DNA of 64,000 nucleotides from Collinsella ureilytica (GTDB lineage: Bacteria; Actinomycetota; Coriobacteriia; Coriobacteriales; Coriobacteriaceae), in NCBI RefSeq assembly GCF_019795105.1, contig NZ_JAIMFO010000005.1, positions 62,001 through 126,000 on the forward strand, written 5' to 3'. Both the position numbers and the translations under genes were made by a program. How positions within the stretch are numbered: position 1 is the stretch's first letter; each line of letters starts with the position of its first letter. Below are positions 1-8,169 of the stretch, piece by piece. The notes beneath the pieces were generated by a model, which worked only from the letters and a program-made list of their open reading frames with translations, was not told the origin of the DNA and made no database searches.

Positions 1-1052
1 GAGCTAACGTAAATCAGCATGTAATGATTATTAGACTGATCGAGCCGAGTCTATGCCGCTTCGTCCATGCTTTTGTCACATCGTCTTTCACGCAGGCGCT
101 GATACTCGGAAAACAGCTTGGTTCAGGGCGCGGTGGTTTAAGTGCTGAAACTTTCTCGACTTTCCTTATTCCCGTCCCGCCCCTCGCCGAGCAGCGCCGC
201 ATCGTCGACGCCCTCGGCAAATACCTGGCGCTCGTCGACGGGATCGAGCGAGACCGGGCGGAACTCGACGTCCTGCTCGCGCAACTCAAGTCGAAGGTGC
301 TCGACCTCGCCGTCCGCAGCGAGCTCACTGAGCGCGATCAGAAAGACGAGCCCGCAAGCGAGCTTCTCGCACGCATCCGCGAGGAGAAGCTCGCCATGGT
401 GGGGCGCGGCGAGCTCAAGTCTAAGGACGTCAAAAACGACACCGTTATCTTCACCGGTTCCGATGGCCTGCGCTATGAGAAGCCCGCCGACGGCAAGGGC
501 GGGGCGAAGTGCATCGAGGGCGAGATCCCATTCGAGATTCCCGAGGGGTGGAGCTGGTGCCGCCTACTTACCCCTGTCGCGCTTGACCCGAAGAATGATG
601 CTGATGACGAAACACCGGCCAGCTTTCTGCCGATGGCAGCGATCGAAGAAGGCTTTCGCAATCAATATCATCCTGAGGTGCGGCGATGGAAAGAAATCAA
701 GAAAGGCTTTACTCAGTTCGCCGACGGTGATGTCGTATTCGCTAAGATCTCGCCGTGCTTTGAGAACGGCAAATACTTCATTGCTTCCTGTCTTGAGAAT
801 GGTGTTGGAGCTGGAACAACAGAACTGTATGTCCTACGCTCGCCATCAAAAGGCCTATACAGTAAGTATCTTTTCTATTTCCTTGCCTCGAACTATTTCA
901 CTGGAGACGCCAAGAAGACCTTTATGGGCTCGGTTGGTCAGCAGCGCATCAAAAAAGACTATCTTGAAAGGATGCTGCTTCCTGTCCCACCCCTTGGCGA
1001 GCAGCGCCGTATCGTCGAAAGAATCGAAGAGGTATTCAATCTACTCGATTAG
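1..1052 (+). CDS. hsdS: Type I restriction specificity subunit HsdS, partial, second (inverted) copy
   Basis: DNA-recognition subunit of a type I restriction-modification enzyme. The frame is open to the left window edge (codons from base 3), so the N terminus and most of the first target-recognition domain (TRD) are missing. What is seen: end of TRD1, the conserved central region starting at IPVPPLAEQRRIVDALGKY with its long helix, a second TRD starting after PEGWSW, and a closing PVPPLGEQRRIV repeat; it stops soon after, lacking the usual C-terminal helix. It faces the complete hsdS at 1868..3430 and shares a 390-bp near-identical inverted segment with it (168..557 against 2333..2722). It may be a silent cassette or an expressed alternative, depending on what lies upstream. 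Family call is firm; the expression state is unknown. Confidence 0.85.
   Translation, partial: ANVNQHVMIIRLIEPSLCRFVHAFVTSSFTQALILGKQLGSGRGGLSAETFSTFLIPVPPLAEQRRIVDALGKYLALVDGIERDRAELDVLLAQLKSKVLDLAVRSELTERDQKDEPASELLARIREEKLAMVGRGELKSKDVKNDTVIFTGSDGLRYEKPADGKGGAKCIEGEIPFEIPEGWSWCRLLTPVALDPKNDADDETPASFLPMAAIEEGFRNQYHPEVRRWKEIKKGFTQFADGDVVFAKISPCFENGKYFIASCLENGVGAGTTELYVLRSPSKGLYSKYLFYFLASNYFTGDAKKTFMGSVGQQRIKKDYLERMLLPVPPLGEQRRIVERIEEVFNLLD
168..557 (+). repeat. 390-bp inverted repeat, arm 1, within hsdS central region
   Basis: Begins ATTCCCGTCCC and ends GGAGCTGG. The reverse complement of 2333..2722 matches it along the whole 390 bp with only a handful of mismatches near the inner end. It encodes the conserved region between the two TRDs of HsdS. 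Inversion across this pair would exchange TRD2 between the two hsdS genes. Confidence 0.9.
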
Positions 1053-1086
1053 CTGCTTTCATTGCATAGTCGAAAGGAGACATGCA

Positions 1087-1881
1087 ATGAAAGACTTTGA
1101 AGAGTACTTGCAAGCGCAGGAGTATGCGGCGAACACAATCACTTCGTACCTGTTTGCCGCAAAGCAGCTCGAGCAGAATGCGTTGCCCATCACAAACCAG
1201 TCGCTGCTTGAACACAAGGAGTGGCTGGTTTCGTCGTTTGCGCCCAAGACTGCGAATAACCGAATTGGCGCCATTAACGTCTACTTGGACTTTCTCGAAT
1301 ACAACGGGATACGTCTGAAGGGCGTTAAAGTCCAGCAAAAACCTTTCTTGAATAATGTGATTTCAAACGATGAATACTACCGTCTTCGCGACGGGCTCAC
1401 ACGAGACGAGGACTGGTTCTGGTACTTTGTTGTACGCTTTCTCGCCTGCACGGGTGCCAGAGTAAGCGAACTGCGCAAGTTCGAGCATGTGCATCTTATA
1501 GCAGGTCATATGGATGTCATTTCAAAAGGACAGAAGCTGCGTCGCGTCTATATTCCTGCGGGCCTTCAAGCGGAGGCGCTCAATTGGTGCGCTCGCGAAG
1601 GTAAGGCGGAAGGCGTGCTATTTGGCAACCGCTCGGCGATAACTAGCCGTGGTATAGCGCTCGGCCTAAAGCGTGCAGCCGAGCGCTATGGCGTAAACCC
1701 CGACGTTGTATACCCGCATTCATTCCGGCATCTATTTGCCAAGAACTTTATAGTCAAGAACCCCGATATCGCCTTTCTTGCCGATTTGATGGGCCATGAG
1801 AGCATCGAGACGACGCGAATATACCTGCGGCGCACTGCCACCGAGCAGCGCGCCGCAGTTGATGAGGCTATAGACTGGTAG
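1087..1881 (+). CDS. Tyrosine recombinase, probable hsdS invertase
   Basis: Phage-integrase-family site-specific recombinase of 264 aa. An N-terminal SAM-like DNA-binding domain (about residues 1-80) is followed by a catalytic domain with the full set of active-site residues: Arg125 in TGARVSELR, a Lys in SKGQK, His211 and Arg214 in HSFRH, His237 in LMGHES and Tyr246 in TTRIYLRR. The start ATG at 1087 follows AAAGGAG by 7 nt; the long open frame upstream of it is a shadow of hsdS. It lies between two convergent hsdS genes with inverted repeats and overlaps the 3' end of the complete hsdS by 14 bp. This is the arrangement of invertible type I hsdS loci in other bacteria (for example pneumococcal SpnD39III), where such recombinases drive inversion. 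Function in inversion is inferred from position. Confidence 0.88.
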   Translation: MKDFEEYLQAQEYAANTITSYLFAAKQLEQNALPITNQSLLEHKEWLVSSFAPKTANNRIGAINVYLDFLEYNGIRLKGVKVQQKPFLNNVISNDEYYRLRDGLTRDEDWFWYFVVRFLACTGARVSELRKFEHVHLIAGHMDVISKGQKLRRVYIPAGLQAEALNWCAREGKAEGVLFGNRSAITSRGIALGLKRAAERYGVNPDVVYPHSFRHLFAKNFIVKNPDIAFLADLMGHESIETTRIYLRRTATEQRAAVDEAIDW

Positions 1882-3430
1882 CAGAGGTTACTGCTTCTAT
1901 GGCTCTAACAATGCGCCGCTGCTCGGCTAGAGGCGGGACCGGAACGAGGGCCTTAAGTAAAACTCCTCGCTCAATGCCGGGGATAAAACCCTTGGCTTTT
2001 CTTCTAATTGTTTCAACATGCCAGGCAAGCACCTGCTGGAGATAGAGTTTGTCAACTCCGCGATAAGGGTTGATGGCCATGACCTGACGCGCAATGTGCG
2101 CGGAGGCAAACTTATTGATTGCCATCTTTCCAACAGTTCCCTTGCAGGTAAATAGTAGATCGCCGCGATGGGAGATGCGTTTCGGCTTATCGGTCCAGCG
2201 GTTCTCAATTAAAGAACCGTTTTCAAAATTTGATGCTCCTGTGATGTAGGGAATACCGTTGTGCTCCGAGTTGTAGTCGGCTTTTGCCAAATCGATTCCG
2301 GATGTGAGCTGAATCAGACGTTCCATGCGGCTCCAGCTCCACCCCTCGGGCACCTCGAACGGGATTTCCTTCTCGATGCACTTCGCCCCGCCCTTGCCGT
2401 CGGCGGGCTTCTCATAGCGCAGGCCATCGGAACCGGTGAAGATAACGGTGTCGTTTTTGACGTCCTTAGACTTGAGCTCGCCGCGCCCCACCATGGCGAG
2501 CTTCTCCTCGCGGATGCGTGCGAGAAGCTCGCTTGCGGGCTCGTCTTTCTGATCGCGCTCAGTGAGCTCGCTGCGGACGGCGAGGTCGAGCACCTTCGAC
2601 TTGAGTTGCGCGAGCAGGACGTCGAGTTCCGCCCGGTCTCGCTCGATCCCGTCGACGAGCGCCAGGTATTTGCCGAGGGCGTCGACGATGCGGCGCTGCT
2701 CGGCGAGGGGCGGGACGGGAATCAGGAGGTTGGAAACAACGCTCTGGTTTAGATTGGGCTGATTACCTCCCTGAGCTTTTTCACGGAGCGCATCATAGCT
2801 GTTCTCGTAGCAAATTTTGATATAGCTCTGGAGACAGCCTTTTTCGATCTTTCTTAAAACAGCACACGCCTGATTTGTTGCGGCGTCAATACGCAATGTA
2901 GCAACAGACCCCCGCGTTTTTCCCTCGCCATACATTGCAACAACAAGAGATTCGACAGGATAAACAACACAATTTGTTTCGCGAAGTGCAAGTTCGGTTA
3001 TATAACCATCCGGTTCAATAATGACCCCTTTTGTAGCCGAGCCACTCGTTATCCACGGAATCGTGCCATTTTCGTAATAGGCTTTGTTTGCCTTAAGGGG
3101 CGTTGCTCCTGTTCCTACTGGACAAACAGCGTTTACCCTTGTCCAGCTCCATCCCTCGGGGAGATCGAAAAGAATCTCCTTGTCGATGCACTTCGCTTCA
3201 CCCTTGCCGTCTGCTCGCTTCTCATAGGGCAGCCCATCGGAACCGAAATAGATCACGGTATCGTTTTTAACATCCTTAGGCTTGAGCTCGCCGCGCTCGA
3301 CCATGGTGAGCTTCTCCTCGTGGATGCGCGACAGCAACTCGCTTGCGGGCTCGTCGTTCGGATCTTGCGGAACAAGCTTGCCGCGGATAGCAAGGTCCAA
3401 CAGTTTTTGACGCAGTTTCTTGGTGTCCAT
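1868..3430 (-). CDS. hsdS: Type I restriction specificity subunit HsdS, complete
   Basis: A 520-aa specificity subunit with the usual two-fold plan: N-terminal conserved helix (MDTKKLRQKLLDLAIRGKL, then KDVKNDTVIYFGSDGL and LPEGWSW), TRD1 to about residue 245, the central repeat IPVPPLAEQRRIVDALGKY with a second copy of the conserved helix, TRD2 from about residue 360, and a closing VPVPPLAEQRRIV. Its ATG overlaps the hsdM stop codon (TAATG), so it is translationally coupled to hsdM. TRD2 differs from that of the facing hsdS copy, whereas the central 390 bp is nearly identical, which points to recombination. With hsdM broken by the element, no complete methylase should form at present. Confidence 0.93.
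   Translation of the reverse strand: MDTKKLRQKLLDLAIRGKLVPQDPNDEPASELLSRIHEEKLTMVERGELKPKDVKNDTVIYFGSDGLPYEKRADGKGEAKCIDKEILFDLPEGWSWTRVNAVCPVGTGATPLKANKAYYENGTIPWITSGSATKGVIIEPDGYITELALRETNCVVYPVESLVVAMYGEGKTRGSVATLRIDAATNQACAVLRKIEKGCLQSYIKICYENSYDALREKAQGGNQPNLNQSVVSNLLIPVPPLAEQRRIVDALGKYLALVDGIERDRAELDVLLAQLKSKVLDLAVRSELTERDQKDEPASELLARIREEKLAMVGRGELKSKDVKNDTVIFTGSDGLRYEKPADGKGGAKCIEKEIPFEVPEGWSWSRMERLIQLTSGIDLAKADYNSEHNGIPYITGASNFENGSLIENRWTDKPKRISHRGDLLFTCKGTVGKMAINKFASAHIARQVMAINPYRGVDKLYLQQVLAWHVETIRRKAKGFIPGIERGVLLKALVPVPPLAEQRRIVRAIEAVTSATSL
2333..2722 (-). repeat. 390-bp inverted repeat, arm 2, within hsdS central region
   Basis: Partner of 168..557 in opposite orientation; the two arms enclose the tyrosine recombinase and both TRD2 segments. 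Arm length is exactly equal, and mismatches cluster at the inner end, near the codons for the IPFE(I/V)PEG stretch. Confidence 0.9.
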
Positions 3431-4446
3431 TAGTCCTCGATATCCCCCAGAAGCGCCTCGAGCTGCTCCACGGCGTCGGCAATCGCATCGCTCTTCTCGT
3501 GAATGCTTGAGAGCAAATCAGAAAGCGAGATCTCCGAGATGTCCTCACCGGTTTTGATCCAGGTGATATCGAGACTCACCTTGTCGCGACTCATAATCTC
3601 GTCGATAGTGAATCGGCGCCAACGTCCATCGGGATTGTTGTCCTCGCTGTAGGTCTCATCGCGCTCATCGATATGGCCGGGCCTGTAGCATTCAAGGAAG
3701 TCGGCAAGGTCGGTCTCGGTCATAGGGTGTTGCTTCAGCGTGTGGTGAACGTTCGTGCGATAGTCGTAAATCCACACCTCGCGGGTCTGTACACGCTCGC
3801 TGCCGGGACGGTTCTCGAAGAATATAACGTTAGCCTTCACACCCGGCTTGTAGAAGATGCCGGTTGGCAGGCGCAGGATAGTGTGCAGATTCGTAGTCTC
3901 CAGCAACTTTCGACGCACCGTCTCGCCGGCACCGCCTTCGAACAGCACGTTATCGGGCACGACAACGGCAGCGGTGCCGCCAGTCTTCAAGATAGTATGA
4001 ATGTGCTGAACAAAGTTCAGCTGCTTGTTCGAGCTCGTTGCCCAGAAGTCCTGGCGAGAGTACGAGAGCTCTTCGTCGACAAGCTCACCATCCTCGCCGG
4101 CAGCAGCCTTAAGCGTCGCCTTTTTGCCAAAAGGCGGATTGGTAAGCACGTAGTCGAAGCGCATACCAGGGTCGGAAAGAAGCGCATCATTTCTTGTGAT
4201 GGGCGGAACGTCGTTGAAGTCGCCAATGTTGTGCAAGAAAAGATTCATGAGGCAAAGCCGGCGCGTGGCGGGAACGATCTCCCAACCGTGGAATGCCTCG
4301 TTCTTCAAGAACTTCTTTTGGTCGGCGTCGAGCTGGCAGGTGCCCTCTATGTAGCTCTTCGCAGCCAGCAGGAAACCGCCCGAGCCGCAGCACGGGTCTA
4401 TTCCGACACTGTATTTGATACAATTTAACGCTGGTGCGTAAGTCAT
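3430..4446 (-). pseudogene. hsdM: hsdM 3' fragment, cut off by the element
   Basis: C-terminal two thirds of a type I adenine-N6 methyltransferase. From base 4398 downward it is host sequence and starts right at the SAM-binding motif DPCCGSGGF; the catalytic motif NPPF follows at about 80 residues. Above 4398 the codons are element DNA. Two starts are possible: TTG at 4497 and ATG at 4446, the latter behind GAGG with 8-nt spacing, so a truncated protein with an element-coded N terminus may be made. It lacks the N-terminal HsdM domain found at 58121..58681 and should not methylate alone. It is followed by hsdS with overlapping stop/start. Rejoining at TC gives a 493-aa HsdM, a normal family length. 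Confidence 0.92.
4397..4430. other. attL: left host/element junction
   Basis: The crossover dinucleotide TC lies at 4397-4398, the only bases shared with attR at the position that restores hsdM. Inside the element, after 13 nt, comes the arm TATTTGATACAATTTAACG (4412-4430), which is the inverted match (18 of 19) of the arm in attR, also 13 nt from its TC. The exact symmetry fixes the cut site and is typical of attP of large serine integrases. Confidence 0.88.
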
Positions 4447-4578
4447 GTGTTTATCCTCGAAATCCCTTGATTTACAGGGATTTTCTCCTTTCTGCAAACT
4501 TCCTCTGCTGCTTTTCGTGGCAGTTTTTGTATGATTTTAGAGTTTTTCTGTGCCTCATGTTGGTGTGCCTGTTTCCGA

Positions 4579-4592
4579 TTTTCGTACCCCTG
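4579..4592 (+). repeat. TTTCGTACCCCTG motif near left end
   Basis: TTTTCGTACCCCTG occurs here and again, in the same orientation, within 100 bp of the right end (58068..58120). In the excised circle the copies would lie on both sides of attP. It may be a binding site for a recombination accessory protein or regulator; this is inference. Confidence 0.5.
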
Positions 4593-4599
4593 AGCGAGT

Positions 4600-4659
4600 A
4601 ATCGTTAAAAGGTTTAGGGAATCGTTAAATTGTTTGAGGAATCGTTAAAAGGTTCAGAT
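4600..4659 (+). repeat. Three tandem 20-bp repeats (iteron-like)
   Basis: Three exact-period units of 20 bp, each starting AATCGTTAAA (4600, 4620, 4640), with units 1 and 3 sharing AATCGTTAAAAGGTT. They lie between the defence operon's last gene and attL, in the 216-bp gene-free stretch 4447-4662. Iteron-like repeats bind replication or recombination proteins in other elements; the role here is not known. Confidence 0.7.
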
Positions 4660-4662
4660 TGC

Positions 4663-5165
4663 TCATCGTTTCAGTGCATTCAAAATCTGCAAAGCCTCCT
4701 GTGCCCGCATATAATCTGACATAAATTGCCAGTCTGGATCACCGTCCAAGGAAACCGGGAGAAGTATTTGCTCTCTACGAATTCGTTCGTCATTAATTTC
4801 CCGATTAAAGCTGTATTTTTCTTGCAAACGAGAAACTAATGTTGCTAAAAATTGATAGCTATATTCATTCAATTTGCTATTTCCTAATGCTGTCACGTGA
4901 TCACTTGCTACAAATTCAAATGGCTGATAAAAAGCTGTTCCTACAGATCCACTATTTGCTACTGTTAAGCAGTTCTGATACACACGCACTTTTTCATCGT
5001 TGCCGACGAAACCATCAACACCGTTGTTCTGAGCAGTAGAGGAAACGTAAGGCATCTTTCCTATTATATGATCGTCTTTCTTTAATCGCTTTCCGCGACC
5101 TATGTTTTTGAATATCTCTTCGTACCCGAAAGCCTTCCAATCTCTATCGGTCAGTACCCCCCCCC
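4663..5165 (-). pseudogene. Third target-recognition unit of the BcgI-like specificity gene, out of frame behind G9
   Basis: Encodes a TRD-like unit (TDRDWKAFGYEEIFKNIGRG at its start, PYVSSTAQNNGVDGFVG in the middle, SLDGDPDWQFMSDYM near the end) that closely parallels the first half of the upstream specificity subunit. The reading frame begins within the G9 tract and has no good start before an internal ATG at 5055 that would remove the first ~35 residues. Loss of one G from the tract fuses it to the upstream gene into one 527-codon protein. It is therefore either a phase-variable extension or a decayed third unit. Its frame is otherwise intact to LNALKR at 4663. Confidence 0.75.
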
Positions 5166-6247
5166 TGAATGTTTATGCACGATACCAGTTTTTCATACCG
5201 ATTTTGCATAATTTCTGTAACATATGACAAGGAATCTGATTCAAGTTTTGCGATGGTCTGCTCCATGTAAGCATGGTTCAGCGCTCCGCTGTCCGTAAGA
5301 GGAAGCATGATGCGCTGTTCGGCAAGACGCGTGGAGTTTGCCGTATAGGAGTAGGAATACCTCTCGCGATTCGATTCAAAGCAGCGGGCAATAAATTTTA
5401 AAGCTCCGGCGGAAAGTGCTCGCTTCGGCGACAAGATGTTGACCTTTGTTCCCGTATAAAATGGTGTGGTCTGCACAAAGGGTTTTGCCGTCTCATTGCC
5501 GATGGTAATGACAGGTACTTTATCCCAAAGATAAGCCTCATCATGTCCTTCGGTAAATCCGTCAACACCGTTGTTCGTCTCTTTGCGCGTGACATAAGGA
5601 ATGCGACCATTCTCTTTGTCAATTTTGTTGCCGTCCAGCGTCTTCCCAATAGTGATGTTAAAAAGATCGCCCAGTCTAACGCCTCCCCATGTGGTGTCAG
5701 GCATGGCGCCTAAAGCAAGCAAGTCATCCAGTAGTCGATCCTTGAAGTAGGGCAGGACTTTCTCCAGCATGCGTTTTTCCTGCTCCTTCATGTAGTCAGA
5801 CATGAATTGCCAATCGGGTACACCATCGAGAGTGATGGGGAGAAGGATTTTTTGTCTTTTCATTCGTTCAGCATTGAATTTGTATCCGTATGCATATTTT
5901 GATTTTTGTTGCAAAATGCACTGCTTAAGAAAAAGAAGTGTATATTTGTCGTTCGAATCAGTTTTTTTGATACCAATACGCTTCACGTCATCAGAAAAAG
6001 TGGCTTTATAAGGATGATAAAAAGTTTCTACAACACTGCCGTTATAATTAACGCCAAGGATGTTCTGATCAGTGCTCTCGTTTTCATTAGATACAAACGC
6101 CGTAATTCCATTATTGGAATCAGACGCGCCAACAAACGGTATCTTGCCTGGTTTCATATCAGCTTTTGTGAGTCGCTTCCCAGACTTAATTGTAAGCTCA
6201 TCTTCGATAAAAAAGTTCTTCCATTCTCTATCCTGCAAGCTCAGCAT
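5144..6247 (-). CDS. BcgI-like specificity (S/B) subunit, two target-recognition domains
   Basis: A 367-aa DNA-recognition subunit, close in size to the BcgI B subunit. It has two TRD units: residues ~1-170 (LQDREWKNFFIEDELTIKSG, PFVGASDSNNGITAFV, ending DGVPDWQFMSDYM) and ~190-350 (WGGVRLGDLFNITIGKTL, IPYVTRKETNNGVDGF). It begins at ATG 6247, overlapping the last codons of the restriction-methylase gene by 7 bp, so the two are translationally coupled. The gene ends just past a G9 tract, beyond which a third TRD unit lies one frame away. Expected partner is the 633-aa protein encoded upstream. Role by family is firm; the recognised site cannot be read from sequence. Confidence 0.88.
   Translation of the reverse strand: MLSLQDREWKNFFIEDELTIKSGKRLTKADMKPGKIPFVGASDSNNGITAFVSNENESTDQNILGVNYNGSVVETFYHPYKATFSDDVKRIGIKKTDSNDKYTLLFLKQCILQQKSKYAYGYKFNAERMKRQKILLPITLDGVPDWQFMSDYMKEQEKRMLEKVLPYFKDRLLDDLLALGAMPDTTWGGVRLGDLFNITIGKTLDGNKIDKENGRIPYVTRKETNNGVDGFTEGHDEAYLWDKVPVITIGNETAKPFVQTTPFYTGTKVNILSPKRALSAGALKFIARCFESNRERYSYSYTANSTRLAEQRIMLPLTDSGALNHAYMEQTIAKLESDSLSYVTEIMQNRYEKLVSCINIQGGGTDR
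5157..5165 (-). repeat. Nine-G homopolymer at the hsdS-like frame junction
   Basis: Read on the minus strand the gene runs CAG, then nine G, then TACTGACC. With G9 the upstream frame ends a few codons later (QGGGTDR stop); with G8 it continues into the next TRD; with G10 it stops at once (TAC TGA). Homopolymer slippage of this kind is a known switch of hsdS length (NgoAV of Neisseria gonorrhoeae). Confidence 0.85.
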
Positions 6248-8142
6248 GTGCTCACCTCCTCGAAGAGGTAGCCTCTTCCGTGAGTGATCATGTCGAACTC
6301 GAAGGTCAGGTAATCTGCGATGGTTTTCTGAAAATCTTTCTCCGTCGGGATCTCGTCATTAAAGTAGTAGAAAGAGTGCAGCCATTCATCATCCGCTTCA
6401 ATAGTGGTTTCCACCATGAACTTGGTCGGAGCTTCCCGTTTTCCCCGGAAGCAATCCAGCAGGCGCTGTTTTTTATCCTTGGCGGTCTCTGTCTCCACCA
6501 GTCCGACGTGTTTTCGTACCACGAAACCGTCATCTTCAAAATTAAAAAACTTCACCAACCGATCTTTGGGCTGTGGTTTATGAGCCGTAAAGACAGCAAT
6601 ACTGGGATTTACACCGACGCGGTAAAAGGTGTTTTTATTCAAGGTAATCACGGCTTCCAGCGTGTGATTTTTTAAGATGCGCCGCTTCGTCTTTTTATCT
6701 TCACCGTTTTTGCCAATCATGGTGGATTGCGGAACGATGACCGCCACCCGTCCGCCTTCGGCCATGCAATCTAAAAGGTGTTCCACAAAGGAGATCTCTC
6801 GCAACTTGGATGTGGCATCATTTTTCCCTTGCGAGTACGGCGGATTCATCATGCCGACGCTGGGCGCAATGGTTCGCTGGATTTCTTCTGAGGAGCGATT
6901 AAAGAAGTCGTCGCATTCCAAGTTTGATCTGCCGTCTCCACGTAAAATCATGTTAGTTGTAGCGATGGTGAACATGTCTTCACGCAACTCGATGCCGTGG
7001 ATTTGCTTTTCCTTGATTTCGCTTCGCTGGTGTTCGTCCTTCGCGTTTTTGAGCATCCTGTGCATTCCAGCGATGAGGAAGCTGGACGTTCCCGTACAGG
7101 GATCGAATAGAGTGTCGGTCGGTTTCACATCCAGCAAGTCACAAAAGAGTTCGCAAATATGGCTCGGTGTGAGTACAACGCCGAGAGACTGCCCGTCACC
7201 GCCGGAGTAACTCATAAACTCAGAATAGAAGCGTCCGAGGATATCTTCTTTTACATTCGCACGCAGCGCTTGCAGGATATTTTTCTGTAGGTAAATGCCA
7301 AAGTACTTAAGCGGTGTCATACCCAAGTCATCGCGCTTTTTATTGAGTGACTGTCTGTTCTTGATAATGGTGAATTGATCCAGAATCATCTCACGTTTTA
7401 CATCGGGTTTTACCCGGATACGTTTTAAGTGGTTTGAGAGAGCTTCCCAGACAATATCTCCATCCGTTTTGACCTCATCGCCGATCAGATCATCCAATTT
7501 GAAGCTGGGATCTTGCAATGCCAAAAGAAGCGCCGAGACTACCAGGGGCTTTTCGGTTTCGCCAAGCTGTGCATAGTCGCGCAGATATTCATGCAGCTCG
7601 GCAGCGAGTTTGACGATCTCTTCCAGTTCCAGTTCCTCATCGGCACGAATACCTTTCACCTGCTCGTTATAATAAGCGTCGATGTTTTGCTCATTGAAAT
7701 TGATGAAAGTTTCAACTGGATCGAGAATCGAGATGGTTTTTCCATCACAAAAAACCGGCTGGATCAGGTGGTGAACCTCATCACCGGAAACCCCGACGGC
7801 AAAAATCTTCTTAAAAGGTGTATGTTTGGCAACGTGTTCGCCATAGTGAACTGCCCCATTGACAGCGTAATTTACCGTCGCATCCACCGAGCGATCCAAA
7901 GTACTCTGATCCTCATTCCATTTGATATGAAAATTGGTATCTCGTTTATCTTCGATAATCAGCACAAAGTCTTTCACTTGCGCAATAAACTCCGGGCTAC
8001 CGAGTTTTCCCGTGCCACGTTTGGACGCTGTTTTTAACGCTTCATCAATATCTTTAATGCCGCTGATTTCTGCAGTCGCTTTGATCTCTGCTTCACGCAG
8101 AAGTTCAGCCACATAAATATCTGTGTTCTTTTCTCTTGGCAT
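6241..8142 (-). CDS. BcgI-like fused restriction endonuclease/N6-adenine methyltransferase
   Basis: A 633-aa protein combining an N-terminal PD-(D/E)xK nuclease (Glu51 after GSP; Glu64-Asp-Lys66 in LIIEDKR) with an adenine methylase: SAM motif DPCTGTSSF at about 347-355 and catalytic NPPY at 433-436. Length and domain order match the A subunit of BcgI (about 637 aa), a type IIB enzyme that cuts on both sides of a bipartite site and needs a separate specificity subunit, here the next gene. ATG 8142 is close behind the AlbA-type gene (27-bp gap) and the gene overlaps the S gene by 7 bp. It probably lets the lysogen restrict incoming DNA. Nuclease and methylase motifs look intact. Confidence 0.9.
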   Translation of the reverse strand: MPREKNTDIYVAELLREAEIKATAEISGIKDIDEALKTASKRGTGKLGSPEFIAQVKDFVLIIEDKRDTNFHIKWNEDQSTLDRSVDATVNYAVNGAVHYGEHVAKHTPFKKIFAVGVSGDEVHHLIQPVFCDGKTISILDPVETFINFNEQNIDAYYNEQVKGIRADEELELEEIVKLAAELHEYLRDYAQLGETEKPLVVSALLLALQDPSFKLDDLIGDEVKTDGDIVWEALSNHLKRIRVKPDVKREMILDQFTIIKNRQSLNKKRDDLGMTPLKYFGIYLQKNILQALRANVKEDILGRFYSEFMSYSGGDGQSLGVVLTPSHICELFCDLLDVKPTDTLFDPCTGTSSFLIAGMHRMLKNAKDEHQRSEIKEKQIHGIELREDMFTIATTNMILRGDGRSNLECDDFFNRSSEEIQRTIAPSVGMMNPPYSQGKNDATSKLREISFVEHLLDCMAEGGRVAVIVPQSTMIGKNGEDKKTKRRILKNHTLEAVITLNKNTFYRVGVNPSIAVFTAHKPQPKDRLVKFFNFEDDGFVVRKHVGLVETETAKDKKQRLLDCFRGKREAPTKFMVETTIEADDEWLHSFYYFNDEIPTEKDFQKTIADYLTFEFDMITHGRGYLFEEVSTC

Positions 8143-8169
8143 GGACTTTTATTTCCTCCTCTCGGGCAC

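Noticed and set aside
142-1086. Long open frame joined to the tyrosine recombinase on the same strand
   Set aside because: Its first 315 codons are low-complexity Ser/Arg-rich text overlapping hsdS in another frame; the real start is ATG 1087 with its own ribosome site.
2261-2752. 163-codon frame on the plus strand inside hsdS
   Set aside because: Antisense shadow of the conserved hsdS helix; the same shadow appears opposite the other hsdS copy.
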